From a bacterium (lineage in GTDB: Bacteria > CLD3 > SB21): a DNA stretch of 33,326 bases. Below are positions 24,407 to 32,900 of this stretch, in pieces. A program made the translations under genes and the position numbers. Each line of letters opens with the position of its first letter. Positions within the stretch are counted from its first letter, which is position 1. The stretch lies in NCBI GenBank assembly GCA_019695335.1, contig JAIBAF010000040.1, positions 1 to 33,326 of the forward strand, in the 5' to 3' direction. Below the pieces are notes generated by a model. That model ran no database searches, was not told the origin of the DNA, and saw nothing but the letters and a program-made list of their open reading frames with translations.

Positions 24407-24787
24407 ATGCAAGATTTATCTATAAAATCATGCGTAGCTCAAAATAAGAAAGCTTTGACCTATGGCAATAGACTTATTTTACCGTTTCATTGCCGGTTTA
24501 TTAGCATTACTATCGGATTTAACATGTCGACAATTTCGACACCCACAGTATATTATGATTTTTCCGATTCCGACCGCGACGTACGTATTGTTAAAGAAGA
24601 CCAATACACCAGTGTTTATTTTGCGGCTGAAGATCATTTAAATGCTGCTTTTGGAAAACATCAGGGTGGTGTAATTTTGGCCTGTTGCGAGCTTTCTGAT
24701 GATATATTTGACGTTAAAGTACATCGGCGTTTGCGGTTGCGTTTTCGTGATGATCAGCCCGTGGTGACCATCGAATCGATGGAATGA
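24407..24787 (+). CDS. Small protein of unknown function
   Basis: A 126-residue protein that I do not recognise. The ATG at 24407 has GGGAGG four bases upstream, the best start in this frame; a shorter form starting MSTIST (about 87 residues) is possible. The N-terminal ~40 residues (up to RFISITIGFN) are basic and hydrophobic in patches. The rest is acidic and strand-rich (YYDFSDSDRDVRIVKEDQYTS, then FGKHQGGVILACCELSDDIFDVKVHRRLRLRFRDD), with a Cys-Cys pair. It is followed by the phosphodiester glycosidase after 42 bases. Length and context give no function. Confidence 0.55.
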   Translation: MQDLSIKSCVAQNKKALTYGNRLILPFHCRFISITIGFNMSTISTPTVYYDFSDSDRDVRIVKEDQYTSVYFAAEDHLNAAFGKHQGGVILACCELSDDIFDVKVHRRLRLRFRDDQPVVTIESME

Positions 24788-24829
24788 AAAGTAAATAATT
24801 TTTATTACGAAGTAAAGTTCCGGAGACTT

Positions 24830-25969
24830 TTGCGCAGGAATATATTTCATGTCATAGCCGCTGGCGGTTTTTTACTGGGTTGCTTTCTCCTGACGATCGT
24901 GCCATTTGGCTGTGCTTCCGAAGATACCCGCAAGACAACAGAAATATATCCGGGGGTTTACTATACGGTCATTCACCGCCCGGCTGCTCCTAATTATATC
25001 CATGTTGTCGAAATACACAGAGACCGTGCAGTTGTTGGCTTACAGGCAATCAAAGCGGGCCGATTTTTACGAGCAACGATGCCCTTGTCCGAAGCTTTAA
25101 CTGGCATCGAACCTTTGGCAGCCATCAATGGCGATTTTTTTTCACAAGAAGGGGCTCCGTCAGGGGCACAAATCAGTGAAGGCGAGCCTGTCAAAGACGG
25201 CGCCGAATCATGGTATGCCCTTGGAGTAGCTGGCAAAGAAATATTTATCGATCGCGTCCATTTTACCGGGCAAGTTTTTCTGAATAATGAAAAATCGTTT
25301 ACCATTAACGGATTTAACCGCCCGCGGCAAGATAAAGAAATTATTTATTACAATGCCTATTATGGAACTTCGTCTGGGACTAATCCATACGGAGTCGAAC
25401 TGGTTTTGAGAAAGCCAACGAACGGGATGATCGTTGGTAACAGTGCGGAATACAAGCTTTTGGATATCGACTCGACCGGAAATCATTCGATTACGGATAG
25501 TACCGCTGTTTTGTCGTTTCATGGCGACATTTACAAAAATATTATTCGCGATTTGCGATTAGGGCAGTCGATAACAATCAGTATTGAAAGCGAACCTGCA
25601 CACGGCAGCATTCCAACTTTGATCGGTGGTTTCCCGCTTTTGGTTAGAAAAAAACAGAATATGATTGCAAGCGAAGTCAATAGAACAAGTTTTTATACGG
25701 ATGCCAATGCCCGAACGGCTGTAGGGTATTCGGCCGAATCGATTTTTTTGGTATGCGTTGACGGCGATCAGCCGAATTACAGCGTCGGTATGTCGCTGGA
25801 CGATTTGGCGGAATTGATGATCGAATTGGGTTGCGAGGATGCGCTGAATCTCGACGGCGGAGGTTCGACGACCATGCGGATTCGCGGCCAATTGGCCAAC
25901 CGTCCGTCGGGCGGAGGGCTTGAACGTAACATTTCCAACGCCTTGGTCGTAATGCCGCTCCGCCAATAG
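24830..25969 (+). CDS. Exported phosphodiester glycosidase-family protein (NAGPA-like)
   Basis: A 379-residue protein of the family that includes the mammalian uncovering enzyme NAGPA and bacterial GlcNAc-1-phosphodiester glycosidases. Residues 5-30 form a signal or lipoprotein signal region (FLLGC at 14-18 or FGCAS at 26-30). Family motifs follow: PLAAINGDFFS (95-105), RTAVGYS, VDGDQPNYSVGMSLDDLAELMIELG, NLDGGGSTTM from 340 and GGLERNISNALVV at the end. The start is a TTG with CGGAG four bases upstream. It probably acts on envelope glycans with phosphodiester links; the substrate is unknown. The next kinase gene starts eight bases after it. Confidence 0.85.
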   Translation: MRRNIFHVIAAGGFLLGCFLLTIVPFGCASEDTRKTTEIYPGVYYTVIHRPAAPNYIHVVEIHRDRAVVGLQAIKAGRFLRATMPLSEALTGIEPLAAINGDFFSQEGAPSGAQISEGEPVKDGAESWYALGVAGKEIFIDRVHFTGQVFLNNEKSFTINGFNRPRQDKEIIYYNAYYGTSSGTNPYGVELVLRKPTNGMIVGNSAEYKLLDIDSTGNHSITDSTAVLSFHGDIYKNIIRDLRLGQSITISIESEPAHGSIPTLIGGFPLLVRKKQNMIASEVNRTSFYTDANARTAVGYSAESIFLVCVDGDQPNYSVGMSLDDLAELMIELGCEDALNLDGGGSTTMRIRGQLANRPSGGGLERNISNALVVMPLRQ

Positions 25970-25977
25970 GTTTGATT

Positions 25978-27189
25978 ATGGCTCAACAACACCGCATTAA
26001 AGTCAGCAATCCTTACCGGCTTTCGGTCAACATTAAAAGCGGTTTGTTTATATTGGCCGTGCTGATTATTCTTGGTGTCATTGCCTACACGCAATATATT
26101 TTAGAGAGACTCAGGGACGACTCGCGTCATATCGTAAAAATTTATGCACAATTAATTGCACGTATCGGGCAAGAAGATCCGGAAGCCGAATATAGTTTTG
26201 TTTTTGACGAAGTCATTAAAAGAATCGATTTTCCTATAGTCAATACCGATGCTGACGGCAATCCTTTGTCATGGCGCAATATCGTGGAAGTAGAATCGGA
26301 AGCGCCGACGCAGGAAAATATCGATAAGATCAAAGCGATTATTCAGCGAATGGATGAAGAGAACGAACCGCTTCCGATTCGCTTTGAAAACACCGTGTTG
26401 GGATATATTCATTATGATACGGATTCCAAATTAATCAGAGAATTACGCTGGCTTCCGTTTATCGAAATTGCCGTTGTCGGTTCTTTTATTCTGATCGGTT
26501 ATATCGGTTTTAGCAATATTAAGCGTAGTGAACAGCGTTCGATTTGGATTGGGATGGCAAAAGAAACGGCGCATCAATTAGGCACACCGTTGTCGTCGCT
26601 GATGGGTTGGGTTGAATTGCTCAGGCAAGAGACCGATGGCCGAGAGAATGCAACTAAAATTCTGAACGAATTTGATATCGATCTGAAGAGAATGGATAAA
26701 GTTGTCGCTCGATTTTCACAGATCGGCTCAGCTTCGGATTTAAAATACCAGGATTTAATTCCGATTATTTCCGACATCGTTCAGTATTTCCGTAATCGCG
26801 TGCCGCAGCTTGGCAAAAAAGTTCTTTTGGAAGAAGATTATCGGACGAGCGCGATGGCGCATTGTAATCCGCAGTTGTTCGGCTGGGTAATCGAAAATGT
26901 TATAAAAAACGCTTTGGATGCCATCGAAGAAAAAGAAGGTAAAATTGCATTGACTTTGTTTACGCATAACGGCTATCTATGCCTGGACATTCGAGACAAC
27001 GGCCGAGGTATTTCGATCAAAAATCATGAAAACATTTTTCGCCCGGGCTACAGCACCAAAAAACGCGGATGGGGACTGGGACTAAGCCTGGCTAAACGGA
27101 TTATCGAGGATTATCATGGCGGGAAAATTTTTGTCAAAGAAAGTAAACCCGGCGAAGGCACGACCATCCGCATCCAATTGAAATATTAA
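25978..27189 (+). CDS. Orphan membrane sensor histidine kinase with HQLGTP H-box
   Basis: A 403-residue kinase. Two transmembrane helices (about 22-42 and 158-180) enclose a small sensor of ~115 residues. The H-box is AKETAHQLGTPLSSLMGW (H199), typical of a Bacteroidota/Ignavibacteria-like kinase group; the ATPase domain has N-box ENVIKNALDAI, G1 DNGRGI and G2 GWGLGLSLAKRII. No receiver or response regulator is adjacent. It is in a tight run: eight bases after the glycosidase gene and 14 bases before the ACT-domain gene. The start at 25978 was preferred over a TTG six bases earlier. Confidence 0.9.
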   Translation: MAQQHRIKVSNPYRLSVNIKSGLFILAVLIILGVIAYTQYILERLRDDSRHIVKIYAQLIARIGQEDPEAEYSFVFDEVIKRIDFPIVNTDADGNPLSWRNIVEVESEAPTQENIDKIKAIIQRMDEENEPLPIRFENTVLGYIHYDTDSKLIRELRWLPFIEIAVVGSFILIGYIGFSNIKRSEQRSIWIGMAKETAHQLGTPLSSLMGWVELLRQETDGRENATKILNEFDIDLKRMDKVVARFSQIGSASDLKYQDLIPIISDIVQYFRNRVPQLGKKVLLEEDYRTSAMAHCNPQLFGWVIENVIKNALDAIEEKEGKIALTLFTHNGYLCLDIRDNGRGISIKNHENIFRPGYSTKKRGWGLGLSLAKRIIEDYHGGKIFVKESKPGEGTTIRIQLKY

Positions 27190-27203
27190 CGGAGAAAAAT
27201 CGT

Positions 27204-27653
27204 ATGGAAATGACTGAAGATCGTTTGCGCCGAATTGTGGAGGAAACCAAACGACAGTTAGGTCAATCGGCTGATCCTGAATTAGTTAAAAAAATTGTCC
27301 TGGAAACTGTCAAGCGACTCGAAGGATCCGCAGGATATGTGAGCGAACATCACAGTACATTCCAATATCTTAACAAAACCGAAGGACGCATTATTATTAC
27401 AGCTTTTGGCAAAAATCAGCCGGGCGTTATTTCGAGTATTTCGGAAACGCTGGCCAATTGCAGCTGTGATATTCTCGATGTTAGTCAAAAAATCATGCAA
27501 GATTTTTTTACGCTGATTATGTTGGTTGATATTAAAAATGCCGTGTGTCCATTCGGAATTATCAAAGAACGCTTGTCTGAAACAAGTGTCAAGCTGAATA
27601 TCCGCATTTTGGCTCAACATGAAGAAGTTTTTAATGCTATGCACCGTGTTTAA
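27204..27653 (+). CDS. ACT-domain protein (UPF0237-like) with N-terminal helical extension
   Basis: A 149-residue protein. Residues about 60-149 form an ACT domain close to UPF0237: RIIITAFGKNQPGVISSISETLA, ILDVSQKIMQDFFTLIMLVDI, and the diagnostic ending QHEEVFNAMHRV. Such domains bind amino acids or other small effectors; the ligand is unknown. The first ~55 residues (TEDRLRRIVEETKRQLG, then LVKKIVLETVKRLE) are two amphipathic helices not present in short UPF0237 proteins. GGAG lies nine bases before the ATG. It stands between a sensor kinase and a crotonase gene in a tight run. Confidence 0.85.
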   Translation: MEMTEDRLRRIVEETKRQLGQSADPELVKKIVLETVKRLEGSAGYVSEHHSTFQYLNKTEGRIIITAFGKNQPGVISSISETLANCSCDILDVSQKIMQDFFTLIMLVDIKNAVCPFGIIKERLSETSVKLNIRILAQHEEVFNAMHRV

Positions 27654-27670
27654 ATGACAACGGAGGATCC

Positions 27671-28450
27671 TTGGAATTTCAACATTTGAAATATGAAAAT
27701 GAAAACGGGTTGGTGACGGTAGTTCTCAACCGGCCGAAAGTCAATGCATTGAATAAAGCTCTGCTGACAGAATTGTCCGGTGTATGTGAACGGATTCGCG
27801 ACGATCGATCGGCGCGCGTCATGATTTTAAAATCCGATATGGATACTTTTTGCGCCGGCGCCGATTTAAAAGAGCGCCAGGATATGTCGTTAGACGATGT
27901 CAAATATTTTGTCAAGCACGTCATCGGCGGCGTTATTCACGCTATCGGAGATATTGAAATTCCGACAATTGCCGCCGTCAATGGCAGTGCGCTAGGCGGG
28001 GGATGTGAACTGGCGCTGGCTTGCGATTTTCGGATTCTGTCCGACGATGCAAAAATTGGTTTGAAAGAAACTGCGCTGGGTATCATACCCGGTGCCGGCG
28101 GAACACAGCGCCTCCCGCGGTTGATCGGTTATTCCAACGCGCTTTTGTGGATCTTAACGGCACGAATATTTAGCGCAAACGAAGCGCTCCACCACGGCGT
28201 TGCAACGATGGTAACGGCCAAAAATCAGCTTCATGCAACGGCCAAACAACTTGCAGAAGAGATTATGGCGAATGCGCCGATTGCCGTACGTCAAGCCAAA
28301 AAAGCGGTACGGCTGGGTCTGAATACATCCCTGCAGAACGGATTGGAAATTGAAAATGAATGTTATAATGCCGTGATTCCCACTAACGATCGCGTGGAAG
28401 CATTGAAAGCATTTCAGGAAAAACGGAAACCAAAGTGGACCAATTCTTAA
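27671..28450 (+). CDS. Enoyl-CoA hydratase/isomerase-family (crotonase) protein
   Basis: A 259-residue crotonase. CoA-binding and oxyanion-hole motifs are present: FCAGADL (60-66) and NGSALGGGCELAL (104-116). E133 in KETALGIIPGAGGTQRLPR matches the first catalytic Glu (Glu144 of rat hydratase). The second, Glu164, aligns with L159 in YSNALLWILTAR, so a standard hydratase mechanism is doubtful; the LTARIFSA stretch resembles methylglutaconyl-CoA hydratases otherwise. The start is TTG with GGAGG four bases upstream. There are no other fatty-acid oxidation genes here; the acyl-CoA substrate is unknown. Confidence 0.9.
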   Translation: MEFQHLKYENENGLVTVVLNRPKVNALNKALLTELSGVCERIRDDRSARVMILKSDMDTFCAGADLKERQDMSLDDVKYFVKHVIGGVIHAIGDIEIPTIAAVNGSALGGGCELALACDFRILSDDAKIGLKETALGIIPGAGGTQRLPRLIGYSNALLWILTARIFSANEALHHGVATMVTAKNQLHATAKQLAEEIMANAPIAVRQAKKAVRLGLNTSLQNGLEIENECYNAVIPTNDRVEALKAFQEKRKPKWTNS

Positions 28451-28473
28451 TGACCGATCAAAGGTAAATTGTA

Positions 28474-30024
28474 TTGAATACCTTCCATTCTCCTGAACCC
28501 ACCGTTGTTCTCTCCAAAGCGTTTACGACGCCTTTTCAAAATGCGATCGCCACCGCCCGGACATGTTATTCCTCGAAGGGCATTATCAAAGACAGTCAGA
28601 TCAGCGACAAACATTTTCCGCTGGCGCAGAGCGTTTATCACGCCGGCCATCACACAGTATTTTCACACGCTTATTTTCAGTTTGAACTTTCGAATATTTC
28701 GCGGCAATTCATCTGGAGTTTTCTTCACAGCCATCCGTATTATAATTCCGAACAGGTAAGCCAACGTTACGTCGAAATCAAAGCCGGGAATTTTGCCGTG
28801 CCGCCGTTGAGCGGAGAGGCGCTGCAGTTGTACCGCGATACGGTTGAATTTCAAATGGCCGCATACGGCAAATTAAACACGCTGCTCAAACCGGCTGCCG
28901 AGGCGGCTTATTTCCAGCGCTTTCCTGCACGATTGAAAAATAAAGAAAAACACTCGAAAGACATTCAGAAAAAATGCCAGGAAATTGCGCGGTATGTGAT
29001 CCCTGTATCGGCTTTTGCTTACATGTATCACACCATCAGTGGAATTACACTTCTGCGTTATTATCGCTTATGCAATCAATTCGACACGCCGCTCGAACAG
29101 AAAATCGTGATCGAAAAAATGGTGCAGGAACTTTTACGTTTTGATCCGTTGTATAAAATTGTTCTCGAAGAAGAATTACCATTGGAAGAAACGCCCGAGC
29201 ATAAATTATTTACAGACAACCGAAGCCATTACGAACAGACTCCACGTAAAATCTTTTTAGAAGAATTTGATCAAAGTTTGGATGGAAGGATTTCAAAACT
29301 CGTTGATTACAAAGTTCATAACGAAGCGATTCTGGCGCAAAGCGTAAGGGAAGTTCTGGGATTGACTCAGAAAGAAATGAGCGACACGGACGCCATTCGG
29401 AAAGTACTGGATCCTTCACAAAATAAAATTTTCGGCGAATCGCTGAATTTGTCGACCTTATCTAAATTGTCACGTGCCATGTTTCATCCTCATTATACGT
29501 TCAGGAAAAAACTGAGTCATGCGGCTGATTCACAGGATCAGCGTCATCGCATGACGCCGGCTTCACGTCCGATCTTGATGGCCCATTTTTCTGACGAGCC
29601 GGATTACATCACACCGGCATTGATTGAACAAGATCAGGCCTCTCAATCGTTTTATGCGGAAGTGATGGAAAAAACATGGGATGCCATGCGGCGGTTGAAG
29701 AAGATGAACGTAGCCGACGAATTTATCATGTATCTTTTACCAAATGCCGTTGCTGTACGATTTACCGAGTCTTCCGATTTGCTGAACCTGCATCATAAAA
29801 TGTCGATGCGTTTGTGTTATCTTGCACAGGAAGAAATCTGGCGTGCATCGGTGGATGAAGTGGAACAGATTCGCACTATCAATCCCGAGATTGGTAAATT
29901 TCTGTTACCTCCGTGCGGTATCCGTCATCTGGCCGATATCCGTCCGTATTGTCCGGAAGGTGACCGGTTCTGCGGAGAGCGCGTATGGGCATTGGATATT
30001 AAGAATTATAATCGAATTATATAG
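28474..30024 (+). CDS. Tandem ThyX-like (FAD-dependent thymidylate synthase family) double-domain protein
   Basis: A 516-residue protein with two ThyX-like halves. Half 1 (about 1-240) has [19 protein letters not shown] (76-94) and SQRYVE, in the place of the ThyX signature RHRxxSxNExSxRY, followed by [18 protein letters not shown]. Half 2 (about 270-516) has [15 protein letters not shown] (348-362), then LPNAVAVRF and [12 protein letters not shown] like the ThyX C-terminus. The canonical motif is thus split and degenerate in both halves, so dUMP methylation by this protein is not certain. The start is a TTG with AAGG nine bases upstream. PurL follows after ten bases, a nucleotide-metabolism neighbour. 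Confidence 0.8.
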   Translation: MNTFHSPEPTVVLSKAFTTPFQNAIATARTCYSSKGIIKDSQISDKHFPLAQSVYHAGHHTVFSHAYFQFELSNISRQFIWSFLHSHPYYNSEQVSQRYVEIKAGNFAVPPLSGEALQLYRDTVEFQMAAYGKLNTLLKPAAEAAYFQRFPARLKNKEKHSKDIQKKCQEIARYVIPVSAFAYMYHTISGITLLRYYRLCNQFDTPLEQKIVIEKMVQELLRFDPLYKIVLEEELPLEETPEHKLFTDNRSHYEQTPRKIFLEEFDQSLDGRISKLVDYKVHNEAILAQSVREVLGLTQKEMSDTDAIRKVLDPSQNKIFGESLNLSTLSKLSRAMFHPHYTFRKKLSHAADSQDQRHRMTPASRPILMAHFSDEPDYITPALIEQDQASQSFYAEVMEKTWDAMRRLKKMNVADEFIMYLLPNAVAVRFTESSDLLNLHHKMSMRLCYLAQEEIWRASVDEVEQIRTINPEIGKFLLPPCGIRHLADIRPYCPEGDRFCGERVWALDIKNYNRII

Positions 30025-30034
30025 AGGAGTACGA

Positions 30035-32293
30035 ATGCATACGGCAACAGTATTGCAACTTAATGAATTGTATGAACCGCAAGTAAGTTTAGGATTAGCG
30101 CTAGAGCACGGCTTGCTCGAAGATGAATACAAAAAAATCATCGATATTCTCGGGCGTACGCCAACTTTTACCGAGCTGGGAATTTTTAGCGTGATGTGGA
30201 GTGAGCATTGCAGTTACAAAAATTCAATTGCCATTTTAAAAACATTGCCGAAACAAGGGAAACATGTTTTGAAAGGCGCCGGTGAAGAAAATGCCGGATT
30301 GATCGATATCGGCGACGGTTATGCCGTTGCTTTCAAAATCGAAAGTCATAATCATCCTTCGGCTATCGAACCGTATCAGGGTGCGGCCACGGGCGTCGGT
30401 GGAATCATGCGTGATATTTTTACTATGGGCGCTCGTCCGATTGCTTCACTGAATTCGTTGCGTTTCGGCAATCTTGATGACGAACATGTACGGTATTTGT
30501 TTGCGAATGTGGTGAAAGGTATCGGAGATTACGGCAATAGTTTCGGCGTTCCGACTGTAGCCGGTGAAGTTTATTTCGAAGATTGTTATGCTGAAAATCC
30601 TCTTGTCAATGCCATGGCGGTCGGCATTGTCCGGCATGATCAGACGGCGAGCGCTATTGCCAAAGGCGTTGGCAATCCGGTGATGATCGTCGGATCCTCT
30701 ACTGGGCGCGACGGCATTCACGGGGCAACGTTTGCATCGGAAGAAATTTCAGAAGCTTCTGAATTGAAACGCCCGAACGTACAAATCGGCGATCCTTTTA
30801 CGGAAAAACTTTTGCTTGAAGCGACATTGGAAGCGATTCAAACCGGCTACGTTGTTGGCATTCAGGATATGGGTGCCGCAGGCATTACGTGTTCCAGTTC
30901 CGAAATGAGTGCGAAAGGTGGTTGTGGTATTGAGTTAGAACTCACCAAAGTTCCCATTCGTGAAGATAAGATGACGCCGTATGAAATTATGTTGTCCGAG
31001 AGCCAAGAACGAATGCTATTGGTTGTCGAAAAAGGGCATGAACAAGATATTCAGGCGATATTTGAAAAATGGGATCTTCACGGCGTGATCATCGGATGTG
31101 TTACGGACGACGGCATGTTACGTGTGAAATTTCACGGCAAAACGTTGGCTGAAATTCCATCCGAGACACTGGTATTGGGTGGCGGCGCTCCTGTTTACAT
31201 TCGTGAAACATCACGACCAATTTATTTAGATGAACTCCAATCGTTTAATACCCATCACATTTCCGAACCAAAAGATTATAATTCCGTTCTGACATCGTTA
31301 CTCGGATCGCCCAATATTGCCAATAAAGCCTGGGTATATGAACAGTATGATTCCTCGGTGCGGAGTAATACTGTAACACATCCGGGCAGTGATTCCGCGG
31401 TTATACGCATCAAAGGCACGAACAAAGCTCTTGCAGTAAAAGTCGATTGTAATGCGCGTTATGTCTATTTAGATCCCCGTAAAGGCGGACAAATTGCCGT
31501 TGCAGAGGCGGCACGGAATGTGGTTTGTTCGGGCGGACATCCTGCTGCTATTACAAATTGTCTTAATTTCGGCAACCCGTACAAACCTGAAATGTATTGG
31601 CTTTTCAAAGAGGCTGTCGGCGGTATGGCGGATGCTTGCCGTGTATTGGAAACACCGGTGACAGGCGGCAATGTCAGTTTCTATAACGAAAGCCCTGGCC
31701 GTGCCGTCTATCCAACGCCGACGATCGGGATGGTGGGAATTGTCGATGACTTAAAATTTGTAACGACACAATGGTTCAAGAATGAAAACGATGTGATTTT
31801 TTTGATAGGAAAAAATGAAGCTGAAATTGGTGGCAGCGAATATCTCAAAGTCATTCATCAGAAAGTTGCCGGAAAAGTTCCTGAAATCAATTTAGAGTAT
31901 GAAAAACTGATTCAAGAATTAGTACTCGAAGCCATTCATAGAGAGCTGATCAGGTCGGCACATGATGTTTCAGATGGCGGGCTGGCGGTTACGCTGGCTG
32001 AGGCTTGTTTCCAGGGCAAGACGGGGCATGTTATTGGCGCTCAGATTCAGCTAAACGAATCGATACGTCCGGACTTTCTTTTGTTCGGGGAATCCCAATC
32101 ACGAATTGTCATTTCGGTTGCGCCGGAAAATGCCGATGTTTTCGCAAAAATGGCGTCGAATAAGAAAGTCGATGTTGTAAAGATTGGAAAAGTCGGCGGG
32201 ACACGTTTGCAGATCAACTCATGGATCGACTGCTCCGTGAACGAATTGGAAAACGTTTATAGAAATTCGTTGCGTAAAATTATGACAAAATAG
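30035..32293 (+). CDS. purL: Phosphoribosylformylglycinamidine synthase II (small PurL)
   Basis: A 752-residue enzyme that converts FGAR to FGAM in purine synthesis, using ATP and ammonia delivered by PurQ with PurS. It is of the small type (no N-terminal PurS-like or C-terminal glutaminase domain). Family motifs: [69 protein letters not shown], and later [13 protein letters not shown] and [12 protein letters not shown]. The ATG at 30035 has GAGGAG (30024-30029) five bases upstream; a longer frame would run into the ThyX-like gene. purQ and purS are not in the window. It is the last gene of the run and is convergent with ferritin, 17 bases apart. Confidence 0.96.
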   Translation: MHTATVLQLNELYEPQVSLGLALEHGLLEDEYKKIIDILGRTPTFTELGIFSVMWSEHCSYKNSIAILKTLPKQGKHVLKGAGEENAGLIDIGDGYAVAFKIESHNHPSAIEPYQGAATGVGGIMRDIFTMGARPIASLNSLRFGNLDDEHVRYLFANVVKGIGDYGNSFGVPTVAGEVYFEDCYAENPLVNAMAVGIVRHDQTASAIAKGVGNPVMIVGSSTGRDGIHGATFASEEISEASELKRPNVQIGDPFTEKLLLEATLEAIQTGYVVGIQDMGAAGITCSSSEMSAKGGCGIELELTKVPIREDKMTPYEIMLSESQERMLLVVEKGHEQDIQAIFEKWDLHGVIIGCVTDDGMLRVKFHGKTLAEIPSETLVLGGGAPVYIRETSRPIYLDELQSFNTHHISEPKDYNSVLTSLLGSPNIANKAWVYEQYDSSVRSNTVTHPGSDSAVIRIKGTNKALAVKVDCNARYVYLDPRKGGQIAVAEAARNVVCSGGHPAAITNCLNFGNPYKPEMYWLFKEAVGGMADACRVLETPVTGGNVSFYNESPGRAVYPTPTIGMVGIVDDLKFVTTQWFKNENDVIFLIGKNEAEIGGSEYLKVIHQKVAGKVPEINLEYEKLIQELVLEAIHRELIRSAHDVSDGGLAVTLAEACFQGKTGHVIGAQIQLNESIRPDFLLFGESQSRIVISVAPENADVFAKMASNKKVDVVKIGKVGGTRLQINSWIDCSVNELENVYRNSLRKIMTK

Positions 32294-32310
32294 GTTTTGG
32301 GATTACTATT

Positions 32311-32829
32311 TTAAACTTCTCCTTCTGCTCCTGTTTTTTTAGGCGTGTACGCGGCTAATTCGTTATTCAGCATCAGAAGACCTTGGCCTTCTCCTTTGAC
32401 CAATTTTACTTTATACAGTAATTTTTCTGCCGTCGCTTCTTCTTCTACTTGTTCATCCACAAACCATTTTAAAAAGCTGATCACGGCATGATCATTTTCT
32501 TTGATGGCGGTATCCATCAAGTCGTCAATGCATTTGGAAATATGCTGTTCATGCTTGAGCGCCATTTCAAAAGGTTCAATGACTGACTTAAATTCGCTTT
32601 TCGGTGCGTCGATGGCATGCAGCTTGACGCGTCCGCCTTTCTCGACTAAAAATTTAAACAATTTCATCGCGTGCACGTTCTCTTCTTTGGTCTGAACGTA
32701 GAAAAAATGGGCCATTCCGTCCAGATTTTCCGCATCAAAATATGCCGCCATCGACAGGTAAAGATATTCGGAATAAAATTCGTTGTTGATCTGTTTGTTG
32801 ATTGCTTCTTGTAATTTTTTGGAAATCAT
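32311..32829 (-). CDS. ftnA: Bacterial non-haem ferritin
   Basis: A 172-residue iron-storage protein forming a 24-subunit shell. The di-iron ferroxidase residues are all at the standard numbers: E17, E50, H53, E94, Q127 and E130 (in NNEFYSEYL, TKEENVHAMK, LKHEQHIS and VDEQVEEEA). No haem-ligand Met of bacterioferritin is expected here. AAGGAG lies eight bases before the ATG at 32829. CorA is upstream in the same direction with a 71-base gap, which contains a palindrome ACAGA-AATC-TCTGT (32888-32901) near the end of corA; no clear Fur box is seen. Confidence 0.95.
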   Translation of the reverse strand: MISKKLQEAINKQINNEFYSEYLYLSMAAYFDAENLDGMAHFFYVQTKEENVHAMKLFKFLVEKGGRVKLHAIDAPKSEFKSVIEPFEMALKHEQHISKCIDDLMDTAIKENDHAVISFLKWFVDEQVEEEATAEKLLYKVKLVKGEGQGLLMLNNELAAYTPKKTGAEGEV

Positions 32830-32900
32830 CGCATAAACTCCTTCGGTTGTTCTTTTAAGATTTTAATAAATCCTGAAGTGAAAGAAAACAGAAATCTCTG

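Noticed and set aside
29822-30034. N-terminal extension of PurL by 71 residues
   Set aside because: It overlaps the ThyX-like coding region; GAGGAG and family length support the start at 30035.
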